Below are positions 22,293 through 34,551 of a DNA stretch of 64,000 bases, one piece after another (the first letter of the stretch is position 1; every line of letters begins with the position of its first letter). This stretch comes from Polytrichum commune (taxonomy: Eukaryota; Streptophyta; Polytrichopsida; Polytrichales; Polytrichaceae). The notes below the pieces were generated by a model, which ran no database searches, had not been told where the DNA came from, and saw only the letters and a list, made by a program, of their open reading frames with translations. The stretch is taken from NCBI GenBank assembly GCA_950295325.1, contig OX485808.1, positions 35,983,180 through 36,047,179 on the forward strand. Reading direction: 5' to 3'. A program made the position numbers and the translations under genes.

Positions 22293-25200
22293 GTGAGAGT
22301 CATCCGGATGGCTCCTAGGAAATCTTCGAAACCTCGACGGCACCCTCCACGCACTGGCGAGTCCAAGGAGTCTTCAGGTAGAGACGAATCTCAGGCGACT
22401 GCGCCAGGTTCAATCTCTTCACGCGCCATTCTAGGCACCGGCGAGTCCAAAGAGTCTTCAGGTACAGACGAATCTGAGGCGCCTCCAGGTTCAAGCTCTT
22501 CACACCAGATTCTTGGCACAGGCGAGTCCAAGAAGTCTTCAAGGGAAGATCGATCAAAAGCGCCTGGAGGTTCAAGCTCTCCACAGACGCCTCCACGCTT
22601 AGGCGAAGTCAAGGAATCCTCCGGTGGAGACGGATCTAAGGCACTTGCACCAGGTTCAAGCTCTCCACGGACGCCTCCACGCTTAGGCGAAGTCAAGGAA
22701 TCCTCCGGTGGAGACGGATCTAAGGCACTTGCGCCAGGTTCAAGCTCTCCACGGACGCCTCCACACTCAGGCGATGCCAAGTATTCTTCAGGTGGAGATG
22801 AATCCAAGGCGCTTGCGCCAGGTTCAAGCTCTCCATGGACGCCTCCACGCTCAGGCGATGTCCAGGATTCGTCAGGTGGAGACGAATCTACGGCGCCTGC
22901 GCCGGGTTCAAGCTCTCCAGAGACGCGTCCACGATCAGGCGACGCCCATAATTCTTCAGGTGGACACGAATCTAAGGCGCCTGCGCCAGGCTCAAGCTCT
23001 CCACGTTCGCCTATACACACAACTGATTCTAAGGAGTCTTCAGGTGCAAACCAATCGAAGTTGCCTATGCCAGGTTCAAGCTCTCCAAGCCCGCGTACAG
23101 CATATACAGACCAGTTGTCATTGTTTGGTCTTGTGGTAGGTCCAGACAAAAGCAACTCGCCGCCCGGTAAGGGAAGATTGATAAATCCGAAGCTACCAGG
23201 CACAGCAGGACCTAAGGAGTCTCAAGGCACAGTCAAATCGCAATCAAAATTGAAATCGAAATCTGAGAGGGCACGAACATCTAAGGGGGTTTCAGTTGCA
23301 GAGTCCAGTTTCAATATACTAGAAAGCATGGATCAACAATCTCATGCGTCTCCAGCTGCAGATAGATCTATTGTCCCTCCTGAGGAAGGTTCTAAGGAGG
23401 ATTCAGTTGCAGAGTCCACTTCCAATACACCACAAACCTCTGAGCAGTCTGATGCGTCTCCAGGTGCAGAAAAATCTACTGTTCCTCCTGCTAGAGACAG
23501 TCCTGAGGCGGCTTCAGTTGCAGAGTCCGCTTTCAAAGCACAACAAACCACCGAGAAATCTTTTGCGAAGTCCAGGGCGGAGTACACGACGGGTACTGCC
23601 TCCAAATCAGGACAAATGACTGAGAAATATCAAGTGTCACCATTGGCAAGCATAGCTACTGGGCTAGCCAGGTCTAAGCCCGGCAGAAGCAGATACAGAG
23701 ACAGGACAACTCTTCTCGCGGACACGAGCGTCTACCTGCCACCTGCATATAACGTTGTAATACAAATGCCTCCACGTGGAATATATAGATCAGAGTCGAC
23801 GGGGCAAGCTATAGGCGAATCTCACTCGTCATCAGGATCACATGAAGCAACTGCGCCTTTAGCGAAAGACGGTGCAAAGGAGTTTACAGAGAGAACAGAC
23901 ACACTTAATGCAAGTCATGATACGGATGTTTCTCAGACGTCTTCAGTCACATACAAATTGAAGGACCTTTCAACAGCAGAAGGATCCAAGACGTCTCCAG
24001 ACATAGCGAAAGCAAAGGCTTCTCCACCTACAGGCAAATCCCCAGCGTCCATAGTGTCAGATGAACCGACGGAGACCAAATCAAAGGCCTCTTCTTGTAC
24101 AGAGAAACTCCCTGCATCTCCAGTGATTGATAATCGGAAGACGCCTTCATCCACTACAGATAAACCAAAGCCACCTAAACCTACTGACCAGTATGCGCGT
24201 AAGTCGGGATCAAAATTGGGATCTCCAGTCATTGATCAATCAGAATCAATATCGGCTCCATCCACAGGCATGAAATCTAACCTGTATGCAGGGTTAAGCG
24301 CTTCAGACCCGATCACGCAATTTGGTCTAGTGGTGGGTCCAGACCCTAGTTACTCGCCAACAGGAAAGGGCAGATATATAAGGCCAGTGGTACGACCCAC
24401 AGCAGGACCTAACGAGTCTCAAGGCACAGACAAGTCAAAATCTAAAGACACAGACAAGTCGAAGTCTGTAAAATCTGGAGGCACTATAGAGATGTCGAAG
24501 TCTCAAGGCACGGAGAAATCGAAATCGGAGAGTGCAGTCCTCGATGGACTTATGGGAAAAGAAGACAATCTGGCCGGCGTACCTGTGTACATTAGCGGCT
24601 CAACGGATAAACCGTCTGCTATTATATTGATATCTGACATCTATGGTACAGGCTCGCTTACATTCATTGCCTATATCATTATGCGGAAAGTTCGTGCATG
24701 CTGGAGGCATTGATATCATGAGTTGTCCACGGGTATACTTCATGTGAATAACATACATTCTGTCCTAAAGATTTAGTTCTAATGCTAGACGTAAAAATAA
24801 ATCTGGGCAAGTGTGATATACCGCATGACAAGCACAGGGATTATGCAACCTACAGCAATCTGAGAGCCGAAAGAAAGAAAATGACAAGTATACAAGATAG
24901 ATTGCAAGGAATGATTTTGGTGCTCCAAATGTGGTTTTTAGGGTAACCTGTTCTTTGAACTCATATTACTCTCGTGTTTCCTTTATCTTATGCACAGGTT
25001 TTACTCCTCGATTGTTTCGGTACGTTCCTCCAGAACTTGATGGAAAGTGACATGAAATGTGAACCTTGATATAGAAGATGTGGCCCTTTCTTGGAATTCT
25101 CGCCGAGGGCCAGGGTGAATAACGATAGATGTTGACAAGAATTCGCAGTTTGGTTTCCTATACCATTTTCCATAAGTAGGCCGTCTGCAATTTATCTATC

Positions 25201-27160
25201 ATGCACCGGCGCATGTCAATGGATTTCCCTCCTCTTCAGCACTGGCGAGCCACTTTCTTTTAACTGGGGCCTTCCGACGGGCCTCTTTTCCCGTGATGTT
25301 TTTAGAAATGCTGCGTAGTCTAATGAAATACAGTTATCGTACGTTTGGTTGATCTCAGGGTGATTGATAGATGCCGAGTAGTGAAGGGTTATTCTAAATA
25401 GTCGCACAATATGATGACATCGACTGCGAAGATACCAATCACCCCTAAATACGTTAAATACACACGGTACACTGAGCTTCTTACACTTTGAGATTTAATC
25501 CTCTGAAGTGTAGTTGTCAAATTATAATGCAGGAAAGTGGCTGATAAGGTAGCGGCTGCTGGATACCTAGCAGTGATTCCTGACTATTTCAATGGCGATC
25601 CTTACAAGATGGTGGAGGGCGAAAATCCAATGTCGGCGTTTCCTGATTGGCTTGCCAAGCATCCTGCAGCAGTAACCAGCTAACCTTTGGCTCACAAGTC
25701 ACTCCGTACATCCAAAGTTGGCATGACTTAGACCATTGGAAATGAAATCTACAATTGTAGTGAAGTGGTTTCGAATGCGACTTCATAGCATGTACTACTA
25801 ATGACCTGTGTGCTTTTGAGAACAGCTTGTCATGTCAAACCCTCCCGCCGTAAGTGACATCTAGACTGTCACATCTGCATTGAAAACATGTTAAATATTC
25901 GTCCAGTAATGTCTGGTAGATTGCTCATCCTACGCACTCTTACAAAGGCCTAAACTCTAAGAATAATCAACACTGATACTGAATCATTCTCGTACTGCTC
26001 TGCAATAGACAGTGGAAAACGTGGAACTTACCAAAAAGCTGATAGAGTCTATCAAGGACAACTATGGCACAACGTATGTGGGATTGGCAGGCTTTGGCTA
26101 TGGAGGTAAGGGCTGCAGTTCACTCTTTTTACACAGTAATATGTTCACTGCATTCGATTCTATTAAGTATAGTACAACTTTAAGCCGCAGTGAACGTAAG
26201 GGGATTTAGCACGAAGTGAGGGACGCTGATGTTTTTTGAGGCAACGCGGACAGTAAGTTGGAGCCCCTAAGGAGTAACCCGTTCTACACTTACAGCGCAA
26301 GATTTTGATTCTCCTCTTTCACATTGCAGCCAAAATAGCGGTCACCGTGGGAAAAGATCACGACGCAAAAGCAATCGTCCAGTTGAATCCTTTGTTCGTT
26401 GAAGCTTCGGACTACGAAGGTCTGAAATATTGAATTCATTTTTGTTATCATGTTGGTTTATGAAGCACACATATTGCATTGGTTTCTGGCAGGGGTCGAT
26501 AGAATAAATATTTATATCGATTTTTTTTCGTTCCCATTCAAATAGAAGAAAGCGACAGAGATCAGAAGGTTGATGGCTCCCGCTGATTACACTACTAATA
26601 CGTATGGAAGATATTCGTGAATAAATATTAATAGGCTTGCCATATCCGAATGAACGCACTCTGAAGGGATATTGTTTATGTCGAGGAGAATTTCATGAAT
26701 TGAATGTATAGAAGGTCGTTTGATGTTCACGACTTCTATAAATCTCGAACTGACTTAGATAATTTCCCCTGGATTAAAATTTCCTCATTCACTTTCCTCG
26801 TCGTCATATGTACCAGAGGTAGCTGTGCCAATTGCAGTAGTAGCAGCTCCAGAAGACGGAGTTGACAAGCATACGGAGATCTTGAAATCTCGTAGCAAGA
26901 AGGTAGAGATCCTTAATCCCTTGCACTTTTTCGAACATTGTTGGTAATACTTCTGACTTAAGCATGATAAGTTAAATGACCCGGACTTGTTGACATGAGG
27001 AATTGATTGGAACTGGTCTCAGCTGAAGATGATTGTAAAAATCTACCCGGGTGCGGTGCCTGGTTGGCCTGTGAGATACGATGAGAAGGATGAGACAGCA
27101 GTAAGAAAAGCCAACACAGCACACAAGGTCATGCTTGACTGGTTTCGCGACCATATGTAG
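22293..27160 (+). CDS. Repeat-rich protein fused to a dienelactone hydrolase-like domain (predicted pseudoenzyme)
   Basis: Exons 22293-24645, 24998-25019, 25533-25671, 26009-26105, 26330-26419, 26817-26902 and 27023-27160 join in phase to 974 residues; ATG 22308 is an alternative start. Residues 1 to about 750 are Ser/Pro/Lys-rich: 29-residue repeats of the type TPPRxGExKESSGGDxSKAL, then looser repeats (VAESxxNxxQTxEQ), and two copies of an FGLVVGPDxSxSPxGKGRxI motif (about residues 277 and 676). About residues 755-974 form an alpha/beta hydrolase of the dienelactone hydrolase family (AIILISDIYGF, VADKVAAAGYLAVIPDYFNGDPY). Family members use a Cys-Asp-His triad. Here the nucleophile elbow reads GLAGFGYGAK (Gly in place of Cys) and the His motif reads PGAVPGWPVRY (Pro in place of His). 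Asp may survive in APEDGVD. Introns fall only in the hydrolase part. Catalysis by the usual mechanism is therefore unlikely; the role is unknown. The family is normally about 240 residues. Confidence 0.8.
22580..23015 (+). repeat. 87-bp coding minisatellite in the giant first exon
   Basis: About five in-frame 87-bp units ('ccaggttcaagctctccac', 'acgcctccac', 'tcaggcga') encode 29-residue repeats. Units two and three (about 22580-22753) are almost identical, which points to recent expansion. Flanking units are more diverged. Confidence 0.85.
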
Positions 27161-28229
27161 ACGCAACTCTCTTGATCCAGAATTATATTACACATAAAAC
27201 TACTAGGATTACATTCACACTCAGGTTTCCGGGACGTTTTCTAGTTCGTCGATCCACTTCGCGTGCAGACTCTCGACTCATATTGTGCATACAGTTGTGA
27301 TATGAGTGACTAAATACATTACCTCTGGCTTTCCAATCACCTTAATATGCACGAATCTTGATTTGGTTGCATCCGATCTTGGGGCGGCATCTCCTGAGAT
27401 CGATGTAATCCATGACTATCATGCTGCATAACACCATACTATGGATTCCATATCATTAAGAGTTTTAACTGTCGATGTAAATGTATAGAGAAAACCAGAA
27501 CAAATTCATCAAGATGAAAGTTTGTGCAAAACATGATTCCTACGTATTCTAGCTTTTCAAATACTAGACATTGATACAATTTGGCCCATGCTCTTCATCA
27601 TCTAAAGTGTGCGGATGGTTACGTGGTTATTAGTCTAATCAATGAGAACATCGGAGTAACCACGTGAGGATATTAGCAAGTCTTTCTTTCTTTCTTACTT
27701 TCTTGTTTGGTCCACATTGATGTACCTCTTCTTCCACAAGCCATGTGACCCTTTAACTCTTAATATATTGTCTAAGAGGCCCCCTCGGGACTTCTATTTA
27801 AGATAGAAGCCACGGAGTGGAGTCACTTCACGTCTTCATCCGGCCCCCCCACTTGGAATGAATTTTTTTAATATTCCAAGAATCTAAGTGGAAGCGTTGT
27901 TCGTTTTTGTTTTAATTTGAAGGAGAACAATGTTTTGAAGTTTTTGTGAAGCTCGTAGGAGGTCACCGAGAAGTCTTCATGTTATCTGAGTATTTGAAAT
28001 ATTCTCAACTCTAAGTGAAAGTCATTCTTTATTATCTTTTAGATTTAACTATATTTGAATCTCTATCTACATTTTCTTGATTCACATCTGATGTAGATAA
28101 TTATTACTCAAGATCAAATTTATAAAATATTTGTATATGTAGGTGTGCACCCACAAGAAGGAAATGAAGTGAAATGTTATCTATTGGTATATTCTTTATT
28201 TCATATAAGTCAAATGAATCTTACTTGTA
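27161..28229. other. 3' flank and intergenic DNA
   Basis: The first 95 bp after the stop codon are duplicated, diverged, at about 38046-38150. A CTTT-rich tract lies at about 27679-27705. Sequence then turns abruptly A/C-rich at the start of the LINE. No gene seen. Confidence 0.5.
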
Positions 28230-31200
28230 TCTTAGATAACAAGAGTACTAGATATACCCCTACACACATACCTCGACCAAGAAACATACGACATGTGTCT
28301 CCAAAATCTAGCAAATGGAAAAATCCCCGGGCCAGACAAAATTCCTAATGCCATATTAAAAATTATGCCCCCACGCTTTCATACACTACTATTATTTTTC
28401 TTTAAATATTTCTATAAATAAAAACGAATTCCGGCATCCTGGAAAACAAGCCTTACCATACTTCTATATAAAAAAAATAACCCATACTGCCTCAGCAATC
28501 ATAGACCAATAGCTATTGTCAACACAATATACAAATTATTTACCAGAACACTCACTAGCATACTTTCCACATATGGAGAAAGACACCAAATTCTACATGA
28601 CAGCCAAGAAGGATTTAGAATGGAAATTTACACAGCAAAACAATTACAAACCCTTATTTTAGCACTAGAGGATGCCGGATTCACAAATCAAGATATGTAT
28701 ATATTATACACATATTTCAAAAACACCTTCGGTTCAATAGACCATGTCAAACTCCTTGTCATCATAAAAGACCTTGGCTACCCACAAGACGCAGTTGTAC
28801 TGATAGGAAATATCCATTCACAATCTACCACCACATATATTGGAGAGTACTTTGGAAAAACGCAACCAACCCCCATACAAAGGCGAACCATACAAGGTGA
28901 TATGTTGAGTCCATACCTATTTATTATTTTTTTGGAACCACTCTTATGATGACTACAAAAGAGGAACAATGGATATACCTTCAAAACTTCCAACACCGAG
29001 ATAAACTCCGCAGCATACGCAGATGACTTAGCCGCCCTAGTCAACAAAGTAACATTCCTCCAAATCCAAATAGACAAAATAGACAAATTTTGTGAATAAA
29101 CATGAATGGATCTAGACATACCCAAATGCACGATCACTGGATGCCCCAACAAGTCAAAACTAAACCCACAAGCCTTCAAAACACACTTACAAGAAGCGAA
29201 CATAAACTTTAAATACCAACCAATATCCATACTTAGCCAACACGAACCATATGTATACCTTGGAATCAACCTAGTCCCCTCAATACAATGAAAATTGCAA
29301 ATGCACATCACCACGGCTAAATTAACCAAACAAAGTAAGCTCTTAATAAACTGCCCAGCTACCATGGAACAAAAAATAAAAATGATTGATACCGTCATAA
29401 GAGTTGGCATTGCCTACAGCTTCTATGTTGTCCCATATTCCCTCCCAGCCATTAAGAAACTAGACAAGAAAATGATTGCATTACACAAATCCATATGTGG
29501 CCTACTAAAATGTATGTCAAATGTCGCCACACAACTGCTACATGATATGTTTGGGACAAAAACATTTTCACTAAAAAATGCATACATAACATGCATAGGA
29601 AAACAACTCATAAATGCCCTCAACGATAAATGTAGGCTAGGTAGAATATCGAAAGGATTAATACAACACATACTTGTTAAACACGGAGGAGCCCAAAATT
29701 TTACACGTATGTCACCACATGATTGTACGAGATCACCAACCACGAGATCTCTGTTCTTATTGAAAAAAACAAGTGAAATTCACCTTAAAAGCACACTCGA
29801 AAATTTCCTCCTCACCCCTACACCACTAGAAACCCAATGGATGCTACAAGCAAGAAATATTCCAACGCTTATCCCAGAATTATCACTAAAATCCTTCCAC
29901 AAACTAATGTTACAGAACATATTTGAACTAAAACATTCAACATGTCCCAATGGAACACACCTAATGAATAACGATGAATTTAAAACTTACTACAATCAAC
30001 CTACAAAAACAGAGAAAATCGCACTAGAATACGCGAGAAAACTATTTTGCGAATCAATATGCCTTATCCAATGCACACATCCATGCCCAACATATACAAC
30101 TCCAAACACCCTAAAGAATGAATATAAAATATTAAATCATAACACACATATAAGGCCACAAGAACACCACACTCAACTACCACCTCCACTATCATTAGAA
30201 CATCCAATACCACCCCCATACATACGTACTCAAGGACCCAACACACTTCCCGATACAAAGCATGAAAAACGACCGCCCATACGCATACACAGACAAGTAC
30301 AAAATCACGAAAAAATACACATCTTATATACCTATGCCAATGGACACTCACAAACCAAACAACTTACAACAAATGGCTACCCCAAAAAGAGTTGTTTCCG
30401 TGTAACAACCAAAATGCCATAAACCATAACATTTTACTACTAATACAATACTACACTCGAAAAGAACACCAACATTTTACTAACATAATAAACATAAACT
30501 TCAACCAAGAACAAATGAGAGATACCAGATATATCCCCCCACCACAAACCATACCCCTATGCCAAAATATACATTAACGAATGCAACCCAGAAGATGGTA
30601 TCGCATGCACACAATACACGATCCAAACTCAATATGATAATGCATACATCTACGATAACACTGGTCGACATTTGATTACCATTCCTGAAACACGACTAAA
30701 ATGGTTATGGGACCAATACCACTTAGCACTAAATAGACCACACAACCTAGAACCCCCCCCTCCCCCAACCATTCGAAATTGAAGTGACATGGTTATACCA
30801 AAGATATAAATATAAAACTCCCAAAAATGATCCCCTTAAACTTTCGCAATACACACTCCCAAATACCATCATTGAAAACCTCATAAACACATTCCAAATA
30901 ACACACTCATATTTTTCATCACCAGTAACATGCTCCACACACTCAGGCAATTCCACTCTCCATTCCCTAGAGATGTAGTATTTGGATCAGTTGGAAAAGC
31001 ATTTCAGCATAAATGGCATGGAAATGGTTACGCACACCCACACACAGACACCGAAACTCAACAAGCCCTCCATTGGGCTCGCCTCGCAACCAAAAATGAC
31101 TCAAACTCTATCACAATACTAGTAATGCCAAACGAAAATTGGCATCACAATCCTAATCCTCACAAGGGACCCTTCCCAGATTCGCATATTATAAGCCACT

Positions 31201-32180
31201 TCAAAGTTGATACCATCGTCTACGAAGAACCAACAATTCCCCCATAACTACGACTTGAACCCAAAACAAAAAATCGTGCTATACAAATAGTATGCATACA
31301 CCATAAAAATACACCCATAGGAACAGAGACCTATACCCAACAAATGAAAGATACTGCCAACACACTACGAATCCCCGAAATGTTTTGCCAAATTGCACCA
31401 CTAATGCCACTAGACATCTTAGTGAACCGCAATACAAAATGGACCAAACTCACATACCCACCCCCCCCCCCCCCCGCCGACCATCCAAACCCCAACCAAC
31501 CCATGGAATATCAACCTAGAACAATGCCTACCGCTTAAATACCCACCCCAATTTCGCTACTACACGGACGGGTCATTCAAACCACCCAAACAAACAAACA
31601 ATGGACAATGGAGACATGAAAAAACTGGATATGGTATTTACAACCCCTTCAAAAATCTACAAATCGCAAAAAGATTACCGGGATTAAAATTTATTTTATG
31701 AGCAGAAATGATGGCCATACATCACACTCTACAACTCCTCACTACAACATACCAAAATGAGCCAACCCACATATTCACAGATTTGTCTAAACATCCTATA
31801 CCTCCTAAACACCCAACTCAAACACCCCACTAGTCATAACAATCACCCGGACAAAATAATTCTAGAAAACATGATTAAAATGTTAATATCCCACACACAA
31901 ACCAGCACACTCCACAAAATAAAGGCCCACACAAACATAAGGGGAAATGACCAAGCAAATACACTAGCCAAACAAGGACGTGAACTAGACCATAGAGATG
32001 CCACAATTCCATACGAGCATGCACACCCTACACCATATTACCTGCAAAAAGACTGGTGGCATTCCATGCAAGAAACACCTGACAAGGGCCCCATTAGGCA
32101 CCTTAGTAAACACATTCTCAAGCATGACAATGAACATAACTTAACAAAAGTGACAAGTAAAAATACAAGACAAATTTAAA
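28230..32180 (+). mobile_element. Degenerate LINE (non-LTR retrotransposon) with reverse transcriptase and RNase H
   Basis: Translated pieces give reverse-transcriptase motifs in order: NGKIPGPDKIPNAI (about 28318), NHRPIAIVNT (about 28498), a KNTFGSIDH motif (about 28720), TIQGDMLSPYLF (about 28890) and YADDLAAL (about 29013). A long open stretch (29295-30422) follows. RNase H remnants come next: YYTDGSF (about 31559), AEMMAIHHTL (about 31700), FTD (about 31768) and KAHTNIRGNDQANTLAKQG (about 31921). Stops (for example at 28947-28952 and 29097) and frameshifts break the frame, and no endonuclease or ORF1 is visible, so the copy is 5'-truncated and dead. The + strand is strikingly G-poor and A/C-rich, with a 17-base-class C run near 31460. 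The A-rich end at about 32170 may be the old 3' tail. Confidence 0.85.
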
Positions 32181-32471
32181 AGAAAAAAGTAAAAGTAGAA
32201 ATATTGAAGTCTTCATACAACACGTGCATATTCAAAGTATCTAGTAACAAAGTAAAAGAATGCAAAGTCACAGGACATTTTTTTTACTTTAAGTGCCAAA
32301 TATATATATGTATATGAGCCATTTAATGTGTAATGTATTTAGTATCATCCCATTTAGAGAGCAAGAACTCTCGTTCCTACGTATTCTGCTCGTTACAACC
32401 TAGTTCGAAGTAAGAGAGTCATTGGAGAGGAGACCAGAGTACTCGATCCAGAGTCTGGGGAGATTCTTGAC

Positions 32472-32513
32472 ATAATCTGTCGAGATCCTAGTGTTTCCAA
32501 GTCCAATCGGTTA
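32472..32513 (+). repeat. Direct repeat, left copy, flanking the CWC22-like ORF
   Basis: About 42 bp containing GTCGAGATCCTAGTGTTTCC recurs at 34552-34593 with about five differences. The two copies lie about 200 bp before and 110 bp after the ORF 32674-34443, in the same orientation. Confidence 0.85.
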
Positions 32514-32673
32514 GGTGTTGACATCTTTCGTTTTTTCTTCATTAATTTGAGGTATACTCTTCAAATTCCTCTACAACGATCGGTAATCTTCCTGAAGTCT
32601 TGAACTTCAACTGCTTAATTCTCAAACTAAACCGGTTCAGCTGTCACTAGCGGTCGGTTCTCCCCGTTTATTA

Positions 32674-34443
32674 GTGTGCAACAAGATGGGGTTTCGTGTG
32701 AAGAGGGCTTCTCAGCGTGAAGATCATAATAGTGAGAATGGTGAGGAGCTTGCACATTTGAAGGATATTGTGGGTGACAGGAGCTCTGCGTACTACTTGG
32801 TGAAGCATTGGGATGCTTACCGCAAGAGGATTAGTAATCTCGTCAACCATGTCACCGCAGACAATATTAAAGTTGTTGTTGCAGCTCTTCTCAAAGAAAA
32901 CATGTCTGACGGAGCAGGAGTGTTCACAAGCTCGTGTCTGAAGGCGCAAATGGTTGCAGCTCCTGAGATGACACCTGTGTTTGCAGCGTTGGTCGCAAAG
33001 CTGAACTCAACCGTTCACGACATCGGACAACTTGTCCTCAAGAGGTTGCTAATGCATTGGAGGCGGGCCTTCGAAAGGAACGATAAACATGTGTTGCTGA
33101 AAGCAACGAAGTTCCTTGCGCACCTTTTGAATCAACAGGTGGCCAAGGAAACCCTCGCATTGGAGATCGTGACGCGGTTGTTGGCAGAGCCTACTGAGGA
33201 AAAAGTAGAATGTGCAGTTGAGTTCGTAAAGGAAGTGGGTCGTCTCTTACGATTCTTCTTGCATAAGGAAATAAAGGGTATTTTTAACAGGTTCCTAGAG
33301 ATTATGTACGAAGGAGGCATCGACAACCGAGTCCAAACCATGATCGAAGACCTGTTTGCAATCCGCAAGGCCCGGTTCCAAGACTTTCCACCAAAAACTC
33401 CGGAGTTGGATCTACTTGCAACAGGTGAGTGTAAAATTCACGAGGTTACCCTTGACGATGAGTTGGAGATTGAAGAGAGTGGTGCTGATATCTTCGGAAG
33501 ATACCCTAGCTTCATGGAAGATGACAAAACTAAATACGAATCCATCATACATAAGAATTTGGGTAACATTCCAACTGATGTTGACCTTGACTTTGGTGAT
33601 TACTGCAACAATGATGGGGAAGAAGATCGAATGGAAACTAGCCTTATTCGTCTGCGGCGTGCTATCTGTGGCACCCTCTCAAAGTGTGTTTCCATTGAAA
33701 AGTCTGGTTTTACATTAGATTCGACGCATCATGTCCTCAACATCAAAGTGCAACCTGGCCAAGAACTAGAGCTATGGGTAATGCTCATAGAATTTTGTGG
33801 TCGGGAAGAAACTTACACGCCATACTATGCTCGTGTTGCTGAAAGTCTATGCCGGAGGAATAGAAACTTATATCAAGGCATCTATGAGCGTTGTTTCACA
33901 ATGCAAGTTGCACTCATCAACCGATTGGACAACAACAAGCTCCGCAATGTGGCCAAGTTCTTTGGCCATTTGGTAGGCAGAGGTTCAATTTCATGGAACA
34001 ATAGTTTATTCCCCGCCAATCTCCCGAAGGAGGCTACCAACTTATCGTCACGCCTTTTCATCGACATCTTGTTCCAGGAGGCTATAGAGCACATCCGGCT
34101 GGGTCCATCCAAAGTCAAAGCCCAACAAGAACATTCACGAGAAATCCACACCGAGAGGAGAATGCCTTCCATCATCGAGAACAAGAACCAGGATGTAAAG
34201 GTAGACCAACAAGTGTTGCAACCTCAACCCGAATTGGTAGGCGAAGACATTGAATATGAAGTGGAGGCTATATTGAATAGCAAGAAGACAGGCAAACGAG
34301 GGAAGCAATATCTCGTGAAATGGAAAGGCTATGAAGTAGATGAGGCAACTTGGGAGCCAGCGGCGGCTCTCAAGAATGCAAGGGAGGCGGTGCGAGAATT
34401 TGAGGCCACGAAACGACCAACAAAACGGCGACGAACACATTGA
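32674..34443 (+). CDS. CWC22-like MIF4G/MA3 protein with C-terminal chromodomain (intronless chimera)
   Basis: One uninterrupted frame of 589 residues (ATG 32686 is an alternative start). About residues 35-230 match the MIF4G domain of the spliceosomal protein CWC22 (WDAYRKRISNLVNHVTADNI, QLVLKRLLMHWRRAFERNDK, FLAHLLNQQVA, DNRVQTMIEDLFAIRK). About residues 320-460 match its MA3 domain (RLRRAICGTLSKCVS, LDNNKLRNVAKFFGHL, SSRLFIDILFQEAIEHI). CWC22 recruits eIF4A3 to the spliceosome. The usual Arg/Ser-rich tails are absent. Residues about 524-582 are instead a chromodomain (DIEYEVEAILNSKK, YLVKWKGYEVDEATWEP), the kind found at the integrase end of Ty3/gypsy chromoviruses. A purine run (34461-34476) just after the stop resembles a polypurine tract. 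No introns, direct repeats on both sides and an adjacent LINE suggest a retrocopy or transduced gene. The open frame of 1.77 kb implies it is young or maintained by selection. Confidence 0.85.
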   Translation: MCNKMGFRVKRASQREDHNSENGEELAHLKDIVGDRSSAYYLVKHWDAYRKRISNLVNHVTADNIKVVVAALLKENMSDGAGVFTSSCLKAQMVAAPEMTPVFAALVAKLNSTVHDIGQLVLKRLLMHWRRAFERNDKHVLLKATKFLAHLLNQQVAKETLALEIVTRLLAEPTEEKVECAVEFVKEVGRLLRFFLHKEIKGIFNRFLEIMYEGGIDNRVQTMIEDLFAIRKARFQDFPPKTPELDLLATGECKIHEVTLDDELEIEESGADIFGRYPSFMEDDKTKYESIIHKNLGNIPTDVDLDFGDYCNNDGEEDRMETSLIRLRRAICGTLSKCVSIEKSGFTLDSTHHVLNIKVQPGQELELWVMLIEFCGREETYTPYYARVAESLCRRNRNLYQGIYERCFTMQVALINRLDNNKLRNVAKFFGHLVGRGSISWNNSLFPANLPKEATNLSSRLFIDILFQEAIEHIRLGPSKVKAQQEHSREIHTERRMPSIIENKNQDVKVDQQVLQPQPELVGEDIEYEVEAILNSKKTGKRGKQYLVKWKGYEVDEATWEPAAALKNAREAVREFEATKRPTKRRRTH

Positions 34444-34551
34444 TGAGAATATCAACCTCCAAGAGAGGGGAGCGGGTGAAAATAAATAGATATTATCCTG
34501 CTTGCAACATTTAGGTTCATGCTGATGTTCAGTGTCCAGGAAAATTTTGGG

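Noticed and set aside
22391-23203. 270-codon minus-strand open frame
   Set aside because: It is the mirror of the 87-bp coding repeats of the + strand gene; repeated codons without stops on one strand create a long open frame on the other. No domain.
24646-24713. Open frame continuing past the end of the giant exon to a stop at 24713
   Set aside because: The hydrolase homology breaks at DIYG and resumes in the 24,998 exon, with a good donor at 24,646. The read-through tail is intron.
28778-29410. 210-codon minus-strand open frame
   Set aside because: Antisense of the LINE reverse transcriptase. The G-poor sense strand yields few antisense stops.
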